This document shows positions 35,487-46,087 of a stretch of 64,000 nucleotides of DNA, piece after piece. The DNA comes from Rhododendron vialii. Lineage: Eukaryota > Streptophyta > Magnoliopsida > Ericales > Ericaceae. The stretch covers positions 22,256,001-22,320,000 of the forward strand of contig NC_080569.1 in assembly GCF_030253575.1 (NCBI RefSeq), written 5' to 3'. Below the pieces are notes generated by a model that saw only the letters and a list, made by a program, of their open reading frames with translations, made no database searches and was not told the DNA's origin. How positions within the stretch are numbered: the first letter of the stretch is position 1; each line of letters opens with the position of its first letter. The position numbers and the translations under genes are program-made.

Positions 35487-35877
35487 GGAGAATGATACAC
35501 CCACCGAAGGGGTGTTCCACCACACCGTCTACCGCAGCTTGCCGGGTCCACTCCGGCCACCGGACGTCCGATCCAAACCGTCCAAAAATTTTATAAAAAA
35601 AAACCGAGTGGGCCCTACGCGAGAATTAACGACATCCGACGTGTGTAAGTGCTCGATCCGAACTTCCATTTTTAATGGCTCGGATCATCTGATTTTTTGA
35701 AGTTCTGATCGAGCACTTACATACGTCGGATGCCGTTAATTCTCGCGAGGGCCCACTCTGTTTTTTTTTTTTAAATTTTTGGACGGTTCGGATCGGACTT
35801 TCGGTGGCCGGAGTGGGCCCAGCGAGCTGCGGTGGGCGGTGCGGTGGAACACCCCTTCGGTGGGTGTATCATTCTCC
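35487..35877. mobile_element. Mutator-like foldback element, 391 bp
   Basis: Long arms GGAGAATGATACACCCACCG and its complement enclose a second paired region (GAGCACTTACATACGTCGGAT type). A 9-bp target duplication TTAACAGAC / TTAACAGAT lies at 35478-35486 and 35878-35886. The paralogous site in copy A (TTTAAGAGAGATG at 4391) is empty. Confidence 0.85.
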
Positions 35878-36024
35878 TTAACAGATGTGGACAGTTAATT
35901 TACGGGTAGACTCTTTTGTACGTAGAGTCTGAGGTTTTGCTTAGGTTTTTTGATGTTTTATGTTGGTTTAAGTAGGTTTTTTTTATGTGCTTGCCTTATT
36001 TTAGAGTTGAGTTTTGTTTATTCT

Positions 36025-36200
36025 CTTAAAAAATGGTGAATATTATTATTTTTTATTGATTGAAATGATATGGATCCCATCACAAAGTGATGTCATGTTT
36101 ACCAAAAAGTGTATTGCAGAGGTAAACATGACATCACTTGAGGTGGGATCCGCACCATTTTAACCAATAAAATGGAAAGTAATGTTCACCCTCTTTTAAG
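36025..36200. mobile_element. Small foldback MITE, about 176 bp
   Basis: Arms CTTAAAAAATGGTGAATATT and AATGTTCACCCTCTTTTAAG pair, as do the inner GGATCCCATC...GTGATGTCATGTTTACC blocks. It sits within DNA of copy B that is absent from copy A. Confidence 0.7.
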
Positions 36201-37036
36201 GGGGTGAACAAAATTGCACTCCTTATTTTAGGTCTTGGGCGGCTTAGTGCCAGTGTGCCTTTGTTCCTTTTAATCTTTGTAATCCTTTATAAAGATTAAT
36301 AATTTTTTTTTTGTTTAAAAAAAAACCTCTTTTGTTGTTCTTAAGACGTACGTTAATCTCCATTGACTTGGTTCTACCCCATGACTACAGCCTTAGCCAC
36401 ACGGCCTACACCCATACAATCTAAACTACTCTATGCATTGGTTTTACTGTGATATTGGAGACCAAACATTACCTTATTATTATTATATTATTATTTCTTT
36501 TGATATCTAACCTAGCATAATTATATATAATAACGTAATACCATCCAAATCAAAGCCAAGTTATTCAATCTCGAGCTTGTTCGGGATCGGCTTGTTTGTT
36601 ACATTAACAAATCAAGCTTGGATATTTTTGGAAGCTTGTTAAAATTTTCATATCAAGCTGCTATTCCTCGTTCGGCTTATGGTGTTAAAATAATTCAAAT
36701 TTCTCAAGATCAACTTGTTCCATAAACAAGCCATGCTAGAACACACCAAAGCTTGTTAAGTTTTCCAATCAAACTTGAAGAATCAATATATTGTTCACCT
36801 CATTTTTCAGTTTTACAACAAAATCAATTGTTCGGCAAAAGAATATGTCCATGTTTAATACTCCTATATGGATTAATGACGATACAATATCCTCGTTATC
36901 GAAGACAAAATAAATAAGTGAATGGATCGAATTATTAGTCGATATTATATGAACAGTTACAAATCGCCTAAAGTTAGTATCATACATACATCTTTCCACT
37001 GTTGAACTAATCAGTAGTCTGAAAGCACCGAACAAA

Positions 37037-38305
37037 TTAAAAAAGTTTGCTTGCAAACTCATGGTTAGCCTCCCCTTTCATTGCAGAAGAAGTTGCTAGA
37101 TCCCTAAGCTCAGATAGGTTCCTTCCGAGCTGCAAAGCCACCTTCATTTCAAACAACTCCCCATATTCTCTCCTCTCCACTTCTCTCTCCTTCAAATTTG
37201 ATTCTATGGACTCTTGCACGAGCTCAAAGAAACCGGCATTGCTCCGGTACATCTCAAACACCATCCCAACTTGCCCACCATGCTCTATCGTGTTCACGAC
37301 GGTCGACAAAGCCCCGGCAACGACGCCAAGAACCACAGCCCAGGACCCGTGGCCCACGAAAGCAGAGCCAAAAGCAGCAAGTCCGGTCAGCAAAGGGCCA
37401 GAAATGGCCAAGATTTTGTTCAGTTTCAAGGCTTTTTTACCCAACCTCAGGTAATCTTCCTTATCTTTCCTGTTCAAAACCGTTACTATCTCTCTCATTT
37501 CCCCCTCTAGCTCACCATTCCAACCGTTCCCATTGTTTCTGGCACCAAGCACTTCCGCCTTTCGATTCCGTAGTGGAGCTTGCTGGCTGGCCCACCAGAC
37601 AGCAGGCTCCACGGTTTTTGGAAATTTCTCAAGCATCACGCCGAGTAAGGCAAGTGGGTATGCCCTATCAAGGGCCAAAACCTTCTCCATTGCCTCCTCC
37701 CCATCGTTTGAAGTGGGAGAACCGATACGAATGGTCGTATGAATCTCTTCATAAAGTTTCTTGAACAATCTCGCAGCATTCCTCTGCTCTTCGGCGAGCT
37801 GAGACGGTTGGATCTTGTTCATGACCAACAACATTCCCGTAACCGCCAAGTACAACAAAGTAGAAGAAAGCTTAAGAGCAACAAGAGGAGCCCCACCGGC
37901 TCCCATAGCAGCGACTCCGGTCATCACCGAAGCTGTTAGAGTAATTGCGTTAATAGATGTTAAAAGTAGAGTGTTCCAGTTGTTTCTCTGCTCTCCAATA
38001 TTCTTATGCATCTCCACTCTATCTGCAACCGCCTCCAAGATCGCGTAAAGCTTTGCTATCGCCATGGGATTGGAAGAATTAATAGGAGCGGGAGAAAGTT
38101 TTTCGAGTGGGGTGGTGGTTTTTGCATTTTCGTAAACACTTCTCAATTCCAAACCTCTGGTTGTCAGCTTGGGAAGAGAAAGGCTACCATTTTGGAACCT
38201 CGGCATATTGATAGTAGCTCTCACGGTCATCTTTCTGCGGCAACGCGAAGAAGAGGAGGAAATAATTGGTGAAGGAATCGCATTTGAAGCTAGAATGATA
38301 GGCAT
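37037..38305 (-). CDS. At4g22030-like protein, putatively plastid membrane protein (copy B)
   Basis: Intronless, 422 residues, the paralogue of 5151-6416. It keeps the Ser-rich transit-like N-terminus with the MTVRATINMP motif, the DRVEMHKNIGEQRNNWN block, the Gly/Ala-rich hydrophobic segment after it, the second hydrophobic segment around LLTGLAAFGSAFVGHGSW, and the same C-terminus ending NHEFASKLF. Differences cluster in the first 80 residues and in the linker before EPAVWWA, where copy B has a four-residue insertion (SQQA) and other changes. Both copies are open and conserved, so both may be expressed. 5' flanks diverge soon after the start codon, so regulation may differ. Confidence 0.8.
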   Translation of the reverse strand: MPIILASNAIPSPIISSSSSRCRRKMTVRATINMPRFQNGSLSLPKLTTRGLELRSVYENAKTTTPLEKLSPAPINSSNPMAIAKLYAILEAVADRVEMHKNIGEQRNNWNTLLLTSINAITLTASVMTGVAAMGAGGAPLVALKLSSTLLYLAVTGMLLVMNKIQPSQLAEEQRNAARLFKKLYEEIHTTIRIGSPTSNDGEEAMEKVLALDRAYPLALLGVMLEKFPKTVEPAVWWASQQAPLRNRKAEVLGARNNGNGWNGELEGEMREIVTVLNRKDKEDYLRLGKKALKLNKILAISGPLLTGLAAFGSAFVGHGSWAVVLGVVAGALSTVVNTIEHGGQVGMVFEMYRSNAGFFELVQESIESNLKEREVERREYGELFEMKVALQLGRNLSELRDLATSSAMKGEANHEFASKLF

Positions 38306-38439
38306 TTTCGTGGGTTTCTTCAGGCTATGTAAATTCTTAGCAGGAATGTACTGTCTTGATTTTAAGTTGAATAGAAGAGGCTGTGAAATCTATTTTGGGT
38401 ACGCTTTGAGTTGAGGTTTTGAAGAACGTAGTGATCGAA

Positions 38440-38490
38440 GTGGAATGGAGAGAGAGAGAGAGAAGTTTATATGGTTTATATAGAGAGAGA
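38440..38490 (-). promoter_or_regulatory. TATA box and GA/CT leader of the 37037-38305 gene
   Basis: On the minus strand CTATATAAACC at about 38471-38481 lies about 170 bp upstream of the start codon, followed by a CT repeat (GA on plus, 38449-38462). Unlike copy A this is a clean TATA box. Confidence 0.55.
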
Positions 38491-38786
38491 TTGGGGAGTT
38501 GATAAAGGAACTTATTTACTGTTCAACGGTTTGAACGGCTCAGATGTTTAGACCGTTTCAGAGTCTTGGGGGTTGGCTGTGTCATCCTACGTTCCTACCC
38601 CTTGAGCACCCTTGATTGACTTTCCAAGTTCCAAGAGAAATAACAAAAGGATTATTCTACAAAATACTAGTAAAAACTTTGAAACGGCCAATAATTAAAA
38701 CGCGGAAAAAAGCTTTTTAATTTATTATATCAAGCCATAAAAAATGGAAGTTATCGATGAGACTGGATTAGAGAGGGAATTATTCC

Positions 38787-39208
38787 GTTTGTTTGGACGT
38801 AAAATATTTTCTGGTAAAATGTTTTATTTATTTTTCGATGTTTGATTGTATAAAAAATCAGGAAAATATTTTACATGTAAAATATTTTTCATTAATTGGA
38901 TGAAAATAACTTACTCTTAAATCTTTCGTAAATTATTTTTTGAAATAAACCCGCTGCTTTCTACTGCAATTCTCACTACTCAATTTTCTAGATTGTTGGT
39001 CATGACTTACATTCAATTCCAATATTCCCATATCTCTCCACCGTTTAAGCTCTCCCCTCTCTACACTATTTTTTCGTTTTCTGAAAATATTTTTCAAGTG
39101 CTAATTAAACACCGAAAAATAAAAATTTGAAGTTTATTTTTAAAAAAAATATTTTACATAGAGAAATTTTTATATTGTAAAACACTTTACATCAAAAACA
39201 AACGGAGC
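38787..39208. mobile_element. MITE-like inverted repeat, about 420 bp
   Basis: CCGTTTGTTTGGACGTAAAA on the left pairs imperfectly with TTACATCAAAAACAAACGG on the right, with AAAATATTTTACATG-type sequence inside both arms. Terminal bases and target duplication are not clear. Confidence 0.45.
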
Positions 39209-39420
39209 CTATATGTGTCCACTTGATGCCTCATTCAACAGCTAGTAACTGAGAGGGTGGTATTAGTTAAATCGATCGGACCTTCAGAATTATTTATCTC
39301 TTCATCCAATTGTTAAAAATAATTTTTCACTCTTTATAATCATCCTTCATCTCACCCGAATAAAACAAGGTACAACTAATTTCGCACCTTACACACAATC
39401 TCATCAAGCATCTATGGAAC

Positions 39421-40621
39421 GAGAATAAATTATACACGGAGGGGCCGTGTATAAGGAAGTGCCCGCCCACCCAATAAAAAGAAGGCAACTCAGCGGGTGA
39501 GACAGTGGGCAAAAATGGGACAATGTTAGAAAATGATTTTTTGGGATCCTGTGGAGCAGAAATTTGATTATAAGAGTCTTAAAAATAAAATTTAATTATG
39601 ACCCTTTAGAATAATATGATCAGAATAATAAAATCTTCGCACTGGTTCAAACGAATTAAAAATTGGAGCACTTAATTTTTTAATCATATTTTTTTAATAT
39701 ATAAACAGTTCAAAAATATTAAGCGCTCCAATTTTCAATCCGTTTGAACCAGTGCAAAGATCTTATTATTCTGATTATATTATTCTAAACAATCTTAATT
39801 AAATTTTTTCTTTAAGGCTCTCATAATCAAGTTTCAGTTCTACAGGTTTATGACCCTTTAAATTTTGTTCTTCATTTTATGACTCTTTAAAATGAAGAAC
39901 AAATACTTAATTATGAAAGCTCTGGAGACAAAATTTAATTATGGCCCTTTAAAATGATATGATTACAATAATAAGATTTTCTCACGGGTTCAAACGGATT
40001 GAAAATTAGAGCGCTTAATATTTTTGAACCGTTTATATATTAAAAAAATATGGTCAAAAAATTAAGTGCATCAATTTTTAATCCATTTGAACCAGTGGGA
40101 GGATCGTATTATTCTGATCATAATTTTTTAAGGGGTCATAATTAAATTTAGTCTGTAAAGCTGTCATAATTAAGTATTTGTTCTTTATTTGGAACCCCGT
40201 GGAACAGAAACTTGATTATGAGAGTCCTAGAGACAAAATTTAATTATGATTGTTCAGAATAATATGATTAGAATAATAAAATCTTCACACTGGTTCAAAC
40301 AGATTGAAAATTGAAACGCTTAATATTTTTGAACTGTTTATATATTAAAAAAACATGATCAAAAAATTAAATACTCCAATTTTTAATCCGTTTGAACCAG
40401 TGCGAAGATCTTATTATTCTGATTATATTATTTTAAAGGGTCATAATTAAATTTTATTTCTAAGACTCTCATAATCAAATTTCTGCTCCACAGGATCCCA
40501 AAAAATCATTTTTTAACATTGTCCCATTTTTGCCCACTGTCTCACCCGCTGAGTTGCCTTCTTTTTATTGGGTGGGCGGGCACTTCCTTATACACGGCCC
40601 CTCCGTGTATAATTTATTCTC
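39421..40621. mobile_element. Mutator-like foldback element, 1.2 kb, with nested hairpins
   Basis: Terminal inverted repeats of about 180 bp start GAGAATAAATTATACACGG and end CCGTGTATAATTTATTCTC. A perfect 9-bp target duplication CTATGGAAC lies at 39412-39420 and 40622-40630. The interior holds three further hairpins (about 39590-39800, 39930-40150, 40230-40460) built from one unit containing ATTATTCTGAT and GGTTCAAACGGATTG-type sequence with its complement. No transposase is present. Confidence 0.9.
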
Positions 40622-40799
40622 CTATGGAACACCCTATATATGTCCCTTTATCTCCATCGTTAATCCTGTGGGAGTCAAATCCGCGAGTTAAAATGCATAA
40701 AAATTGGCCCGGCCACCTGAGTTACGGAAAAAAAAGGTAGACCCAATACCCTTGAAGAAAACGGGTTAACTAAGGCTTATGCAACTTTATGCTGCGATT

Positions 40800-41158
40800 A
40801 AGGTGGTGTTTAAAATAGAAGAGTCCCGTTTCACTTAGATTTAGAGGAAAGCTGGCGTTTTGTCTTTATTCAAATTTTTTTCATGTTTATTAGTTTTGCG
40901 TTTCATTTTTTGGTTTTCCAAGTTGTCTCATCAAAACGAATCGGAAAAGTTCAAAATTATGATTTTTACCCAAATATTTTTGGAAATATCCAAGATAAGA
41001 TATTTCAAAAAATATTTGGGTAGCACCATAATTTTTTACTTTTTCTGATTCGTCTTGACGAGACGAATCGAAAAACCAGAAAAGTGAGGCGCAAAACTAA
41101 CAAACGTGAAAAAAATTCAAATAAGGACAAAATAAGAAAAAGCTCAAAACGACCTCAG
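40800..41158. mobile_element. Foldback element, about 360 bp
   Basis: Arms with TTTGTCTTTATTCAAATTTT and AAATTCAAATAAGGACAAAAT pair, as do CAAAACGAATCGG and GATTCGTCTTGACG. The loop lies near 40985-41000. Outer ends are approximate and no target duplication was assigned. Confidence 0.65.
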
Positions 41159-41406
41159 AGAAACTCTTATGCATAATGAGTTGTCAGTTTTTTTTTTTGG
41201 TAACTTAATGAGTTTTCAGTTGTGTTTAGTTTTATGGTTACTGTCTTCTAATCAACTTAATTTTTCCGTCAATGCTGATTTTCGAAAAAAACACTCCAAA
41301 AGATATCGCGTAGATCGTTGCAGAGGGTTGCGTAATTGACCCACTGCCCCAGCAGCACACGTCAGTCTATATACTCCTGCATTGTGTGAATGGAAGAGTA
41401 TATCTC

Positions 41407-41690
41407 AAGTACCTAAGTGGCACCGGAAGGTTTGTCCTATTGTCAATTTTAAATTTCCGAATTTAGTTGGGGTGCACGTAAATTGACCCAGACATCCGGT
41501 AGTACCTTGGTGGAACTAGAAGGTTTACCTAATTGTAAACTTCAAATTTTTGAATTTAGTCGAGGTGCGCACAGATTGGCCCAGACATCCGGTAGTACCT
41601 TGATGGCACTAAAAAGTTTGTCCGATTGTCAACTTCATATTCTCAAATTTAAATTAGGTACGTGTAAACTGGTCCAGACATTGTCAAACA
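41407..41690. repeat. Tandem repeat, three units of about 96 bp
   Basis: Units begin near 41407, 41503 and 41599 with AGTACCT(T/A)... and end with GGCCCAGACATCCGGT-type sequence. They produce a repetitive open frame that is best explained by the repeat, not by a gene. Confidence 0.7.
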
Positions 41691-42410
41691 TGCAGCACGC
41701 TTCAGTCTATTGTGTGAAGGGAAGAGAATCTGATCCAGACAACACGCAGAAGGGCGCAAAATCATCAACTTTATGCAGTACTGTTGGTTATTTTAATGCA
41801 AACGAGACCTCGTGCAAGGCCATAAATAGCAGTAAAACTTTTTTGGGGTTTAGCTTTGTCGAATAAAGAAAATATAGGTGAGCACATGGAAATTTGTATG
41901 CCTGTCCGTGCACTTTTTATAAGTTCAAGATGCTGAGTGAGCAGTAATACTCAATTGATTGATAACTAGAGAGGTTTTTCTAGTTCAATCCTTCTAATAA
42001 TACTCCTAAATATATTTCTAACGATAACTCAGATGTCCGGAACAGGCGATGAATGTTTTGGTTGAATACGTTAATGAAATCAATGTTTACAGGCGATTAA
42101 TATTTCTTAAGTTTGGAGCACGAGCGACCGCAAAAAGGTTTAATGCTTTTATCACCCTTTTCCCATTGGTTATTGGAAGCCAGCTGAGCTGAATTGAGAG
42201 GTTAATTTGTGTTGACATGCATTTAAGATCATCATTAGCATTTGAAAAACTTGCATGTGTATTGGATTAGTTTGAAGGTGTGATATTTTATTTTTGGCCG
42301 ACATACAGATACAACTCATGAATTTAAACAATTTCCAAACTGAATTTTTTCATTGATTCTTGAAGGGATAAATTAATTACTCCAATAAACTCATCGACTA
42401 GTTATGACAA

Positions 42411-42448
<38 letters not shown>

Positions 42449-42970
42449 TTTCATGTAACAGTACTTTCGTTATCTATGGAAAGTCGAATCTTCAATTTGT
42501 CAAAGGAAAAAATGAGTATTAATTACTACTATTTCTCATGCATGTTTTTTTGCTCAGCTTCTCATGCATGTTGTTATGCTATGGTGTAACCAATTAAAAA
42601 TAAATCGCTCTTCACTCTCTATTCTGATTTTTCTAATTCGACGGAAATAATTTGTTCTTTAACATCATTTGCCTTGGATGGTCGAGTATAGTAGGAACAT
42701 AGCTATAAGTAAGAGATTTAGCAACTCGAGCTTGCAAGCTCGAGTTTCACCATCCACAAAATAACAAAAAAAAAAAAAAAAATCCTGATCACTGAAGGCT
42801 TGTTAGATTATTAACTTGAGGAAACTGGTATTATTTGAAATGTGCATTAGGGATCGGAACACCCAAAAAGAATAAAGGTCTTTTTTTTTTTTTTGGAATG
42901 TTATACTAATATTCTTGGTTGTCCTCATTTGCTTTCGCTAATTCAGTAGCAATCCAAACATTTTTTGTTC
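41691..42970. other. No supported gene; (AT)n tract and palindrome
   Basis: Contains an (AT)n microsatellite (42413-42445), a perfect 24-bp palindrome at 42723-42746 with core GAGCTTGCAAGCTC, and a possible degenerate SINE around 42685-42770 that ends in an A-run (42767-42781). Confidence 0.4.
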
Positions 42971-43322
42971 GGGACAATTCCGGGGACACTTTAAAAAACC
43001 CCCCCAAGTTTTCGATCGAATTTTGATGATCCAAGCCGCTCAATGTAATCAAAACGTGATTTTAAGGGTGTTCGCGAGAAATCAGCAAAAAAAAATAATC
43101 GGAAAGGGCTTCATCCGAACAGTTTTTTATTGAATTTTATTAAACGGTTCAATAAAAAACTGTTTAAATCAAGCCCTTCCCAGTTAGCTTTTTTGCCAGT
43201 TTTTCGCGGGCACCCTTAAAATCACGTTCTGAACATATTGAGATGCTCAAATCATCAAAATTTGATCAGAAACTATTAGATTAAAATTTGGAGGTTTTTT
43301 TAAGTGTCCCCGGAACCGCCCT
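42971..43322. mobile_element. Foldback MITE, about 352 bp, Mutator-like
   Basis: Ends GGGACAATTCCGGGGACACTT and AAGTGTCCCCGGAACCGCCCT pair with several transitions. The arms continue through TTTTGATGATCCAAGC and GGGCTT...AACAGTTTTTTATTGAA. TTTTTTGTT borders both sides (42961-42969 and 43323-43331), fitting a 9-bp duplication. Confidence 0.75.
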
Positions 43323-43706
43323 TTTTTTGTTATATTCAAATTTCTTTTGTCAAAATGGCGTCAACAATTTTTTTCAAACCCTGGCTAAGTTTTCATCCCT
43401 TGCCAGTGTTGAAACTCCGTCGTCAACTTGTTCTAAATTAGTACTACTAGTATTCAAGTATACGTGCGTGGTAATCCAAGTTGACATGGGCAAATTGGAT
43501 GTTCGCAAATCAATGGTCATGTTCTCATTGTACAATTTTTTACTGCATAATAATAATTAAAGGTCCGGCACACGTGATGTGTGCGGAAGTCGAATCGAAC
43601 AGTAAACAAAAGAAATTTTGTCAAAATATAATTTGCACATGCATTACATGTATCCGGCCTTTGGTCTAACTGGAGTAATATAGAAACAAAATGTGCATCT
43701 CTAATA

Positions 43707-43977
43707 CTTCCTCCGTTCCTTTTTAAGTGTCTTGCTTCGTAACTCCAATTTATTAAAAAGACATTATCATTACACCTTTCACATCAACTTTTTTCTTCAC
43801 TTTCCCTACTTACCCATATCATTACACTTTTACTCACTAACTTTTCAAAATAAAATCTACTTTTAGGGACAAAATAGACAATACACCAATTTTTACCCCC
43901 CTAACTTTACAAAATAGACACTTATTAAGGGACAGCCCAAAATAAAATACTGGACAAAAAAAAGGGGACGGAGGGAG
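43707..43977. mobile_element. Stowaway MITE, 271 bp
   Basis: Ends CTTCCTCCGTTCC and GGACGGAGGGAG with TA at 43705-43706 and 43978-43979. Its right edge abuts a TATATAAAA box. Confidence 0.9.
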
Positions 43978-43987
43978 TATATAAAAT
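43977..43987 (+). promoter_or_regulatory. TATA box at a Stowaway edge
   Basis: GTATATAAAAT follows the Stowaway terminus, its first TA being the target duplication. A GA repeat, a (CAG)n leader and an ATG lie about 70-130 bp downstream, a plausible core-promoter layout. Confidence 0.4.
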
Positions 43988-44110
43988 GGAAAGGAAACAA
44001 AAACTGCGACAATGGAATTGTCCTGTTCTCTTTTACTCCTCTGGACCTACGAGAGAGAGAGAGTAGCAGCAGCAGCAGCAGTCAGGAGAGTTTCGTAAGG
44101 GACTGGGTAA

Positions 44111-44158
44111 ATGGAAAGAAAAGCCGAAACCATTAATGACCTCTGTGAATTCTTGCAG
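44111..44158 (+). CDS. Possible first coding exon, unrecognised
   Basis: ATG followed by 16 codons (MERKAETINDLCEFLQ) ending at a consensus CAG/GTTTGT donor. The leader has GA (44052-44063) and AGC (44067-44082) repeats and a TATA box at about the right distance. No downstream exon was found before the convergent GLDT gene at 46088, so this may be an orphan exon of a truncated gene. The product is not recognised. Confidence 0.35.
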
Positions 44159-44159
44159 G

Positions 44160-46087
44160 TTTGTAGTGGGTTGTGTGTGTTCTAAAGGGAAAACTAAAGG
44201 TTAATACACAAAACTTTTCTTTTCAAAATCAACAATCATATGGTGAAGAAAAAAATTCTTCATAAAGTATCCCAGGCGGAGCTATATTGGGGCCGTGTCC
44301 CAATCTCTCAGCCCCCGAATTTTATAATTTTTATTTTGTATATATTTGATTTTAAATATTATAGATAATTTGTGTACAACTACTTGTAAATTTAATAATT
44401 TTGGTTTGATTTAAAAAAAAAAACTCAGTTATTTTATATTTTCATTTTTCAATTTTTTTCAAAAATAAAAATAAGTACGTGACTGTTGAAGTAGCCTAAA
44501 AAAACAAAATAATTGGTATACTTTAACTGCATTAGGCTGGAATCATTTCATTGTACAAATGTAATATATTCAAAAATAAAAACTTTATGATATAATAAAT
44601 ATATGTATTAAGCCGGCCTTTTCAGATCAAAATTCTGGCTCCGACACTTACTATCCCTGCAATTGTTGCAAAAGATACAAGAAGTAGACGTGCAAGAATA
44701 GATGGGTTTTGTTGTGGCGTTAAGTTTTACTGCGTCGAAGTCTTAGGCTTAGACCATAACCATGTACAAGAACCATTGAAACAGAGTTGGAAAATACTAG
44801 AATAGGTCACCCATGGGCCAAGTCAATCTATTGACATTCAACAGAGTGTCCGGCATCGCTGAAACAAATATTAAAATATTTTGCAATCATATGACCCTGC
44901 TAATCATTTCAAAAAAAAAAAAAAAGACCCTGCTAATTATCCTATTATGAAAGTGAAACATAAGTTAAATATTAATTGTCCAGTTGGAGCTGATAAACGG
45001 GCTGGACGAGCCTGACAGTGGATAGTTCAAGATTGCTTGATAACTTAACGAGCTTTAAATGTATGTTTAAGTTTGCTTGTTAAGACGCAAATCGATTTTA
45101 AATGAGCTTAATTCAGGCCTATCTCTAACTGTGATCTCGAGTAGCTTAAATTCTTTCAATATTAGCTCAACTAGCAAAAGAGTAGCTTATTTAAGCGTGA
45201 TTTGAAAACTCAACCAGTTTAAGAAAATATTCAACATTAGTTTGTTTATGTAACAAATTAATCTCGGATGAGCTTTCAACGAACAAATATGAACTCACAC
45301 GTGTTGAACTTTGTATCATGGTTTTTTTTTTGCACTCTACTGCAAACCCAAAAAAAAAGGTCTGAGGTGGGAAATTTGACAGGCAAAGAAGAACATGATA
45401 ACCAAAAAATGAACATGGGTTTGAAATCACACACAGTAGAAAACATTGAAATGTAATTTGACTTACGATAAGAAATTCATAAAGCTAAAACAGGTGATCA
45501 TGGTTCCAGAAAACATGGAAAATAACATGAATCAACCAAGATCCAGTTTATGAGTTTCCAGCATCAATTTCTTGTGATGTTCAAAAAAAAGCATCAATTT
45601 CTTGTGTAAGGGATGTTGTCCTATTTGAGATCTATCGGTAGATACCGAATCTTCAGTTCTTCCAAACAATACTATCTACAATTGACAAGAAACAGAGCAT
45701 ATCAAGCTAAATCAACATCAGAAAAACCTGAAGTTCAGGATAAATAGCAGCGTATTCACCAGCTGTACGGTCTGGGATGGAACCAATCTTTGGACAGTGA
45801 GGGAACAACCGAGAAAAATGTACAACGGTGCTAAAATGCAACTCTAGACTGAAAATAAGCAGGATTGATTTCTATTTCTTCATATGCAAAACACAAGGTA
45901 GCATCCACATTGATGACACTAGAAACATGTGAAACACAACACATGCACTTCAAATTTAGATAAGAAAATCATTGTATAACAATAGAAGAAAAATATTAGC
46001 CTTGGAGCTGCTTTCAGGTTTCATAGCAACAATTCAAGCCGAGGAACCAACTGGGAAATCTATTGAGGCAAGCACCGAACAACAAAA
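44160..46087. other. No supported gene
   Basis: 44269-44650 may be a decayed hAT-type element (GGCGGAGCTATATTGGGGCC near the left, TTCTGGCTCCGACACT near the right). 44990-45190 is a diverged relative of the GAGCTCG family. 45300-46087 lies downstream of GLDT and probably includes its 3' UTR and terminator region; no exact poly(A) site was assigned. Confidence 0.4.

Larger units (their letters stand above)
21390..38705. repeat. Segmental duplication, copy B (interrupted)
   Basis: Paralogous to 2325-6830 in the same orientation but opened by insertions: a 132-bp MITE (21742-21873) with a local repeat of the GGTCAGATCT...CATTGGTCTTGGATC stretch (about 21500 and 21880), a Stowaway (22615-22840), a hAT-like MITE (22976-23681), a large 11.7-kb insertion (about 23739-35470), a Mutator-like foldback (35487-35877) and a further block with a small foldback (about 35918-36350). 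The gene copy at 37037-38305 remains whole. Confidence 0.8.

Noticed and set aside
41483-41866. 127-codon open frame with internal repeats
   Set aside because: The periodicity matches the underlying 96-bp tandem repeat and there is no start context, intron or family resemblance.
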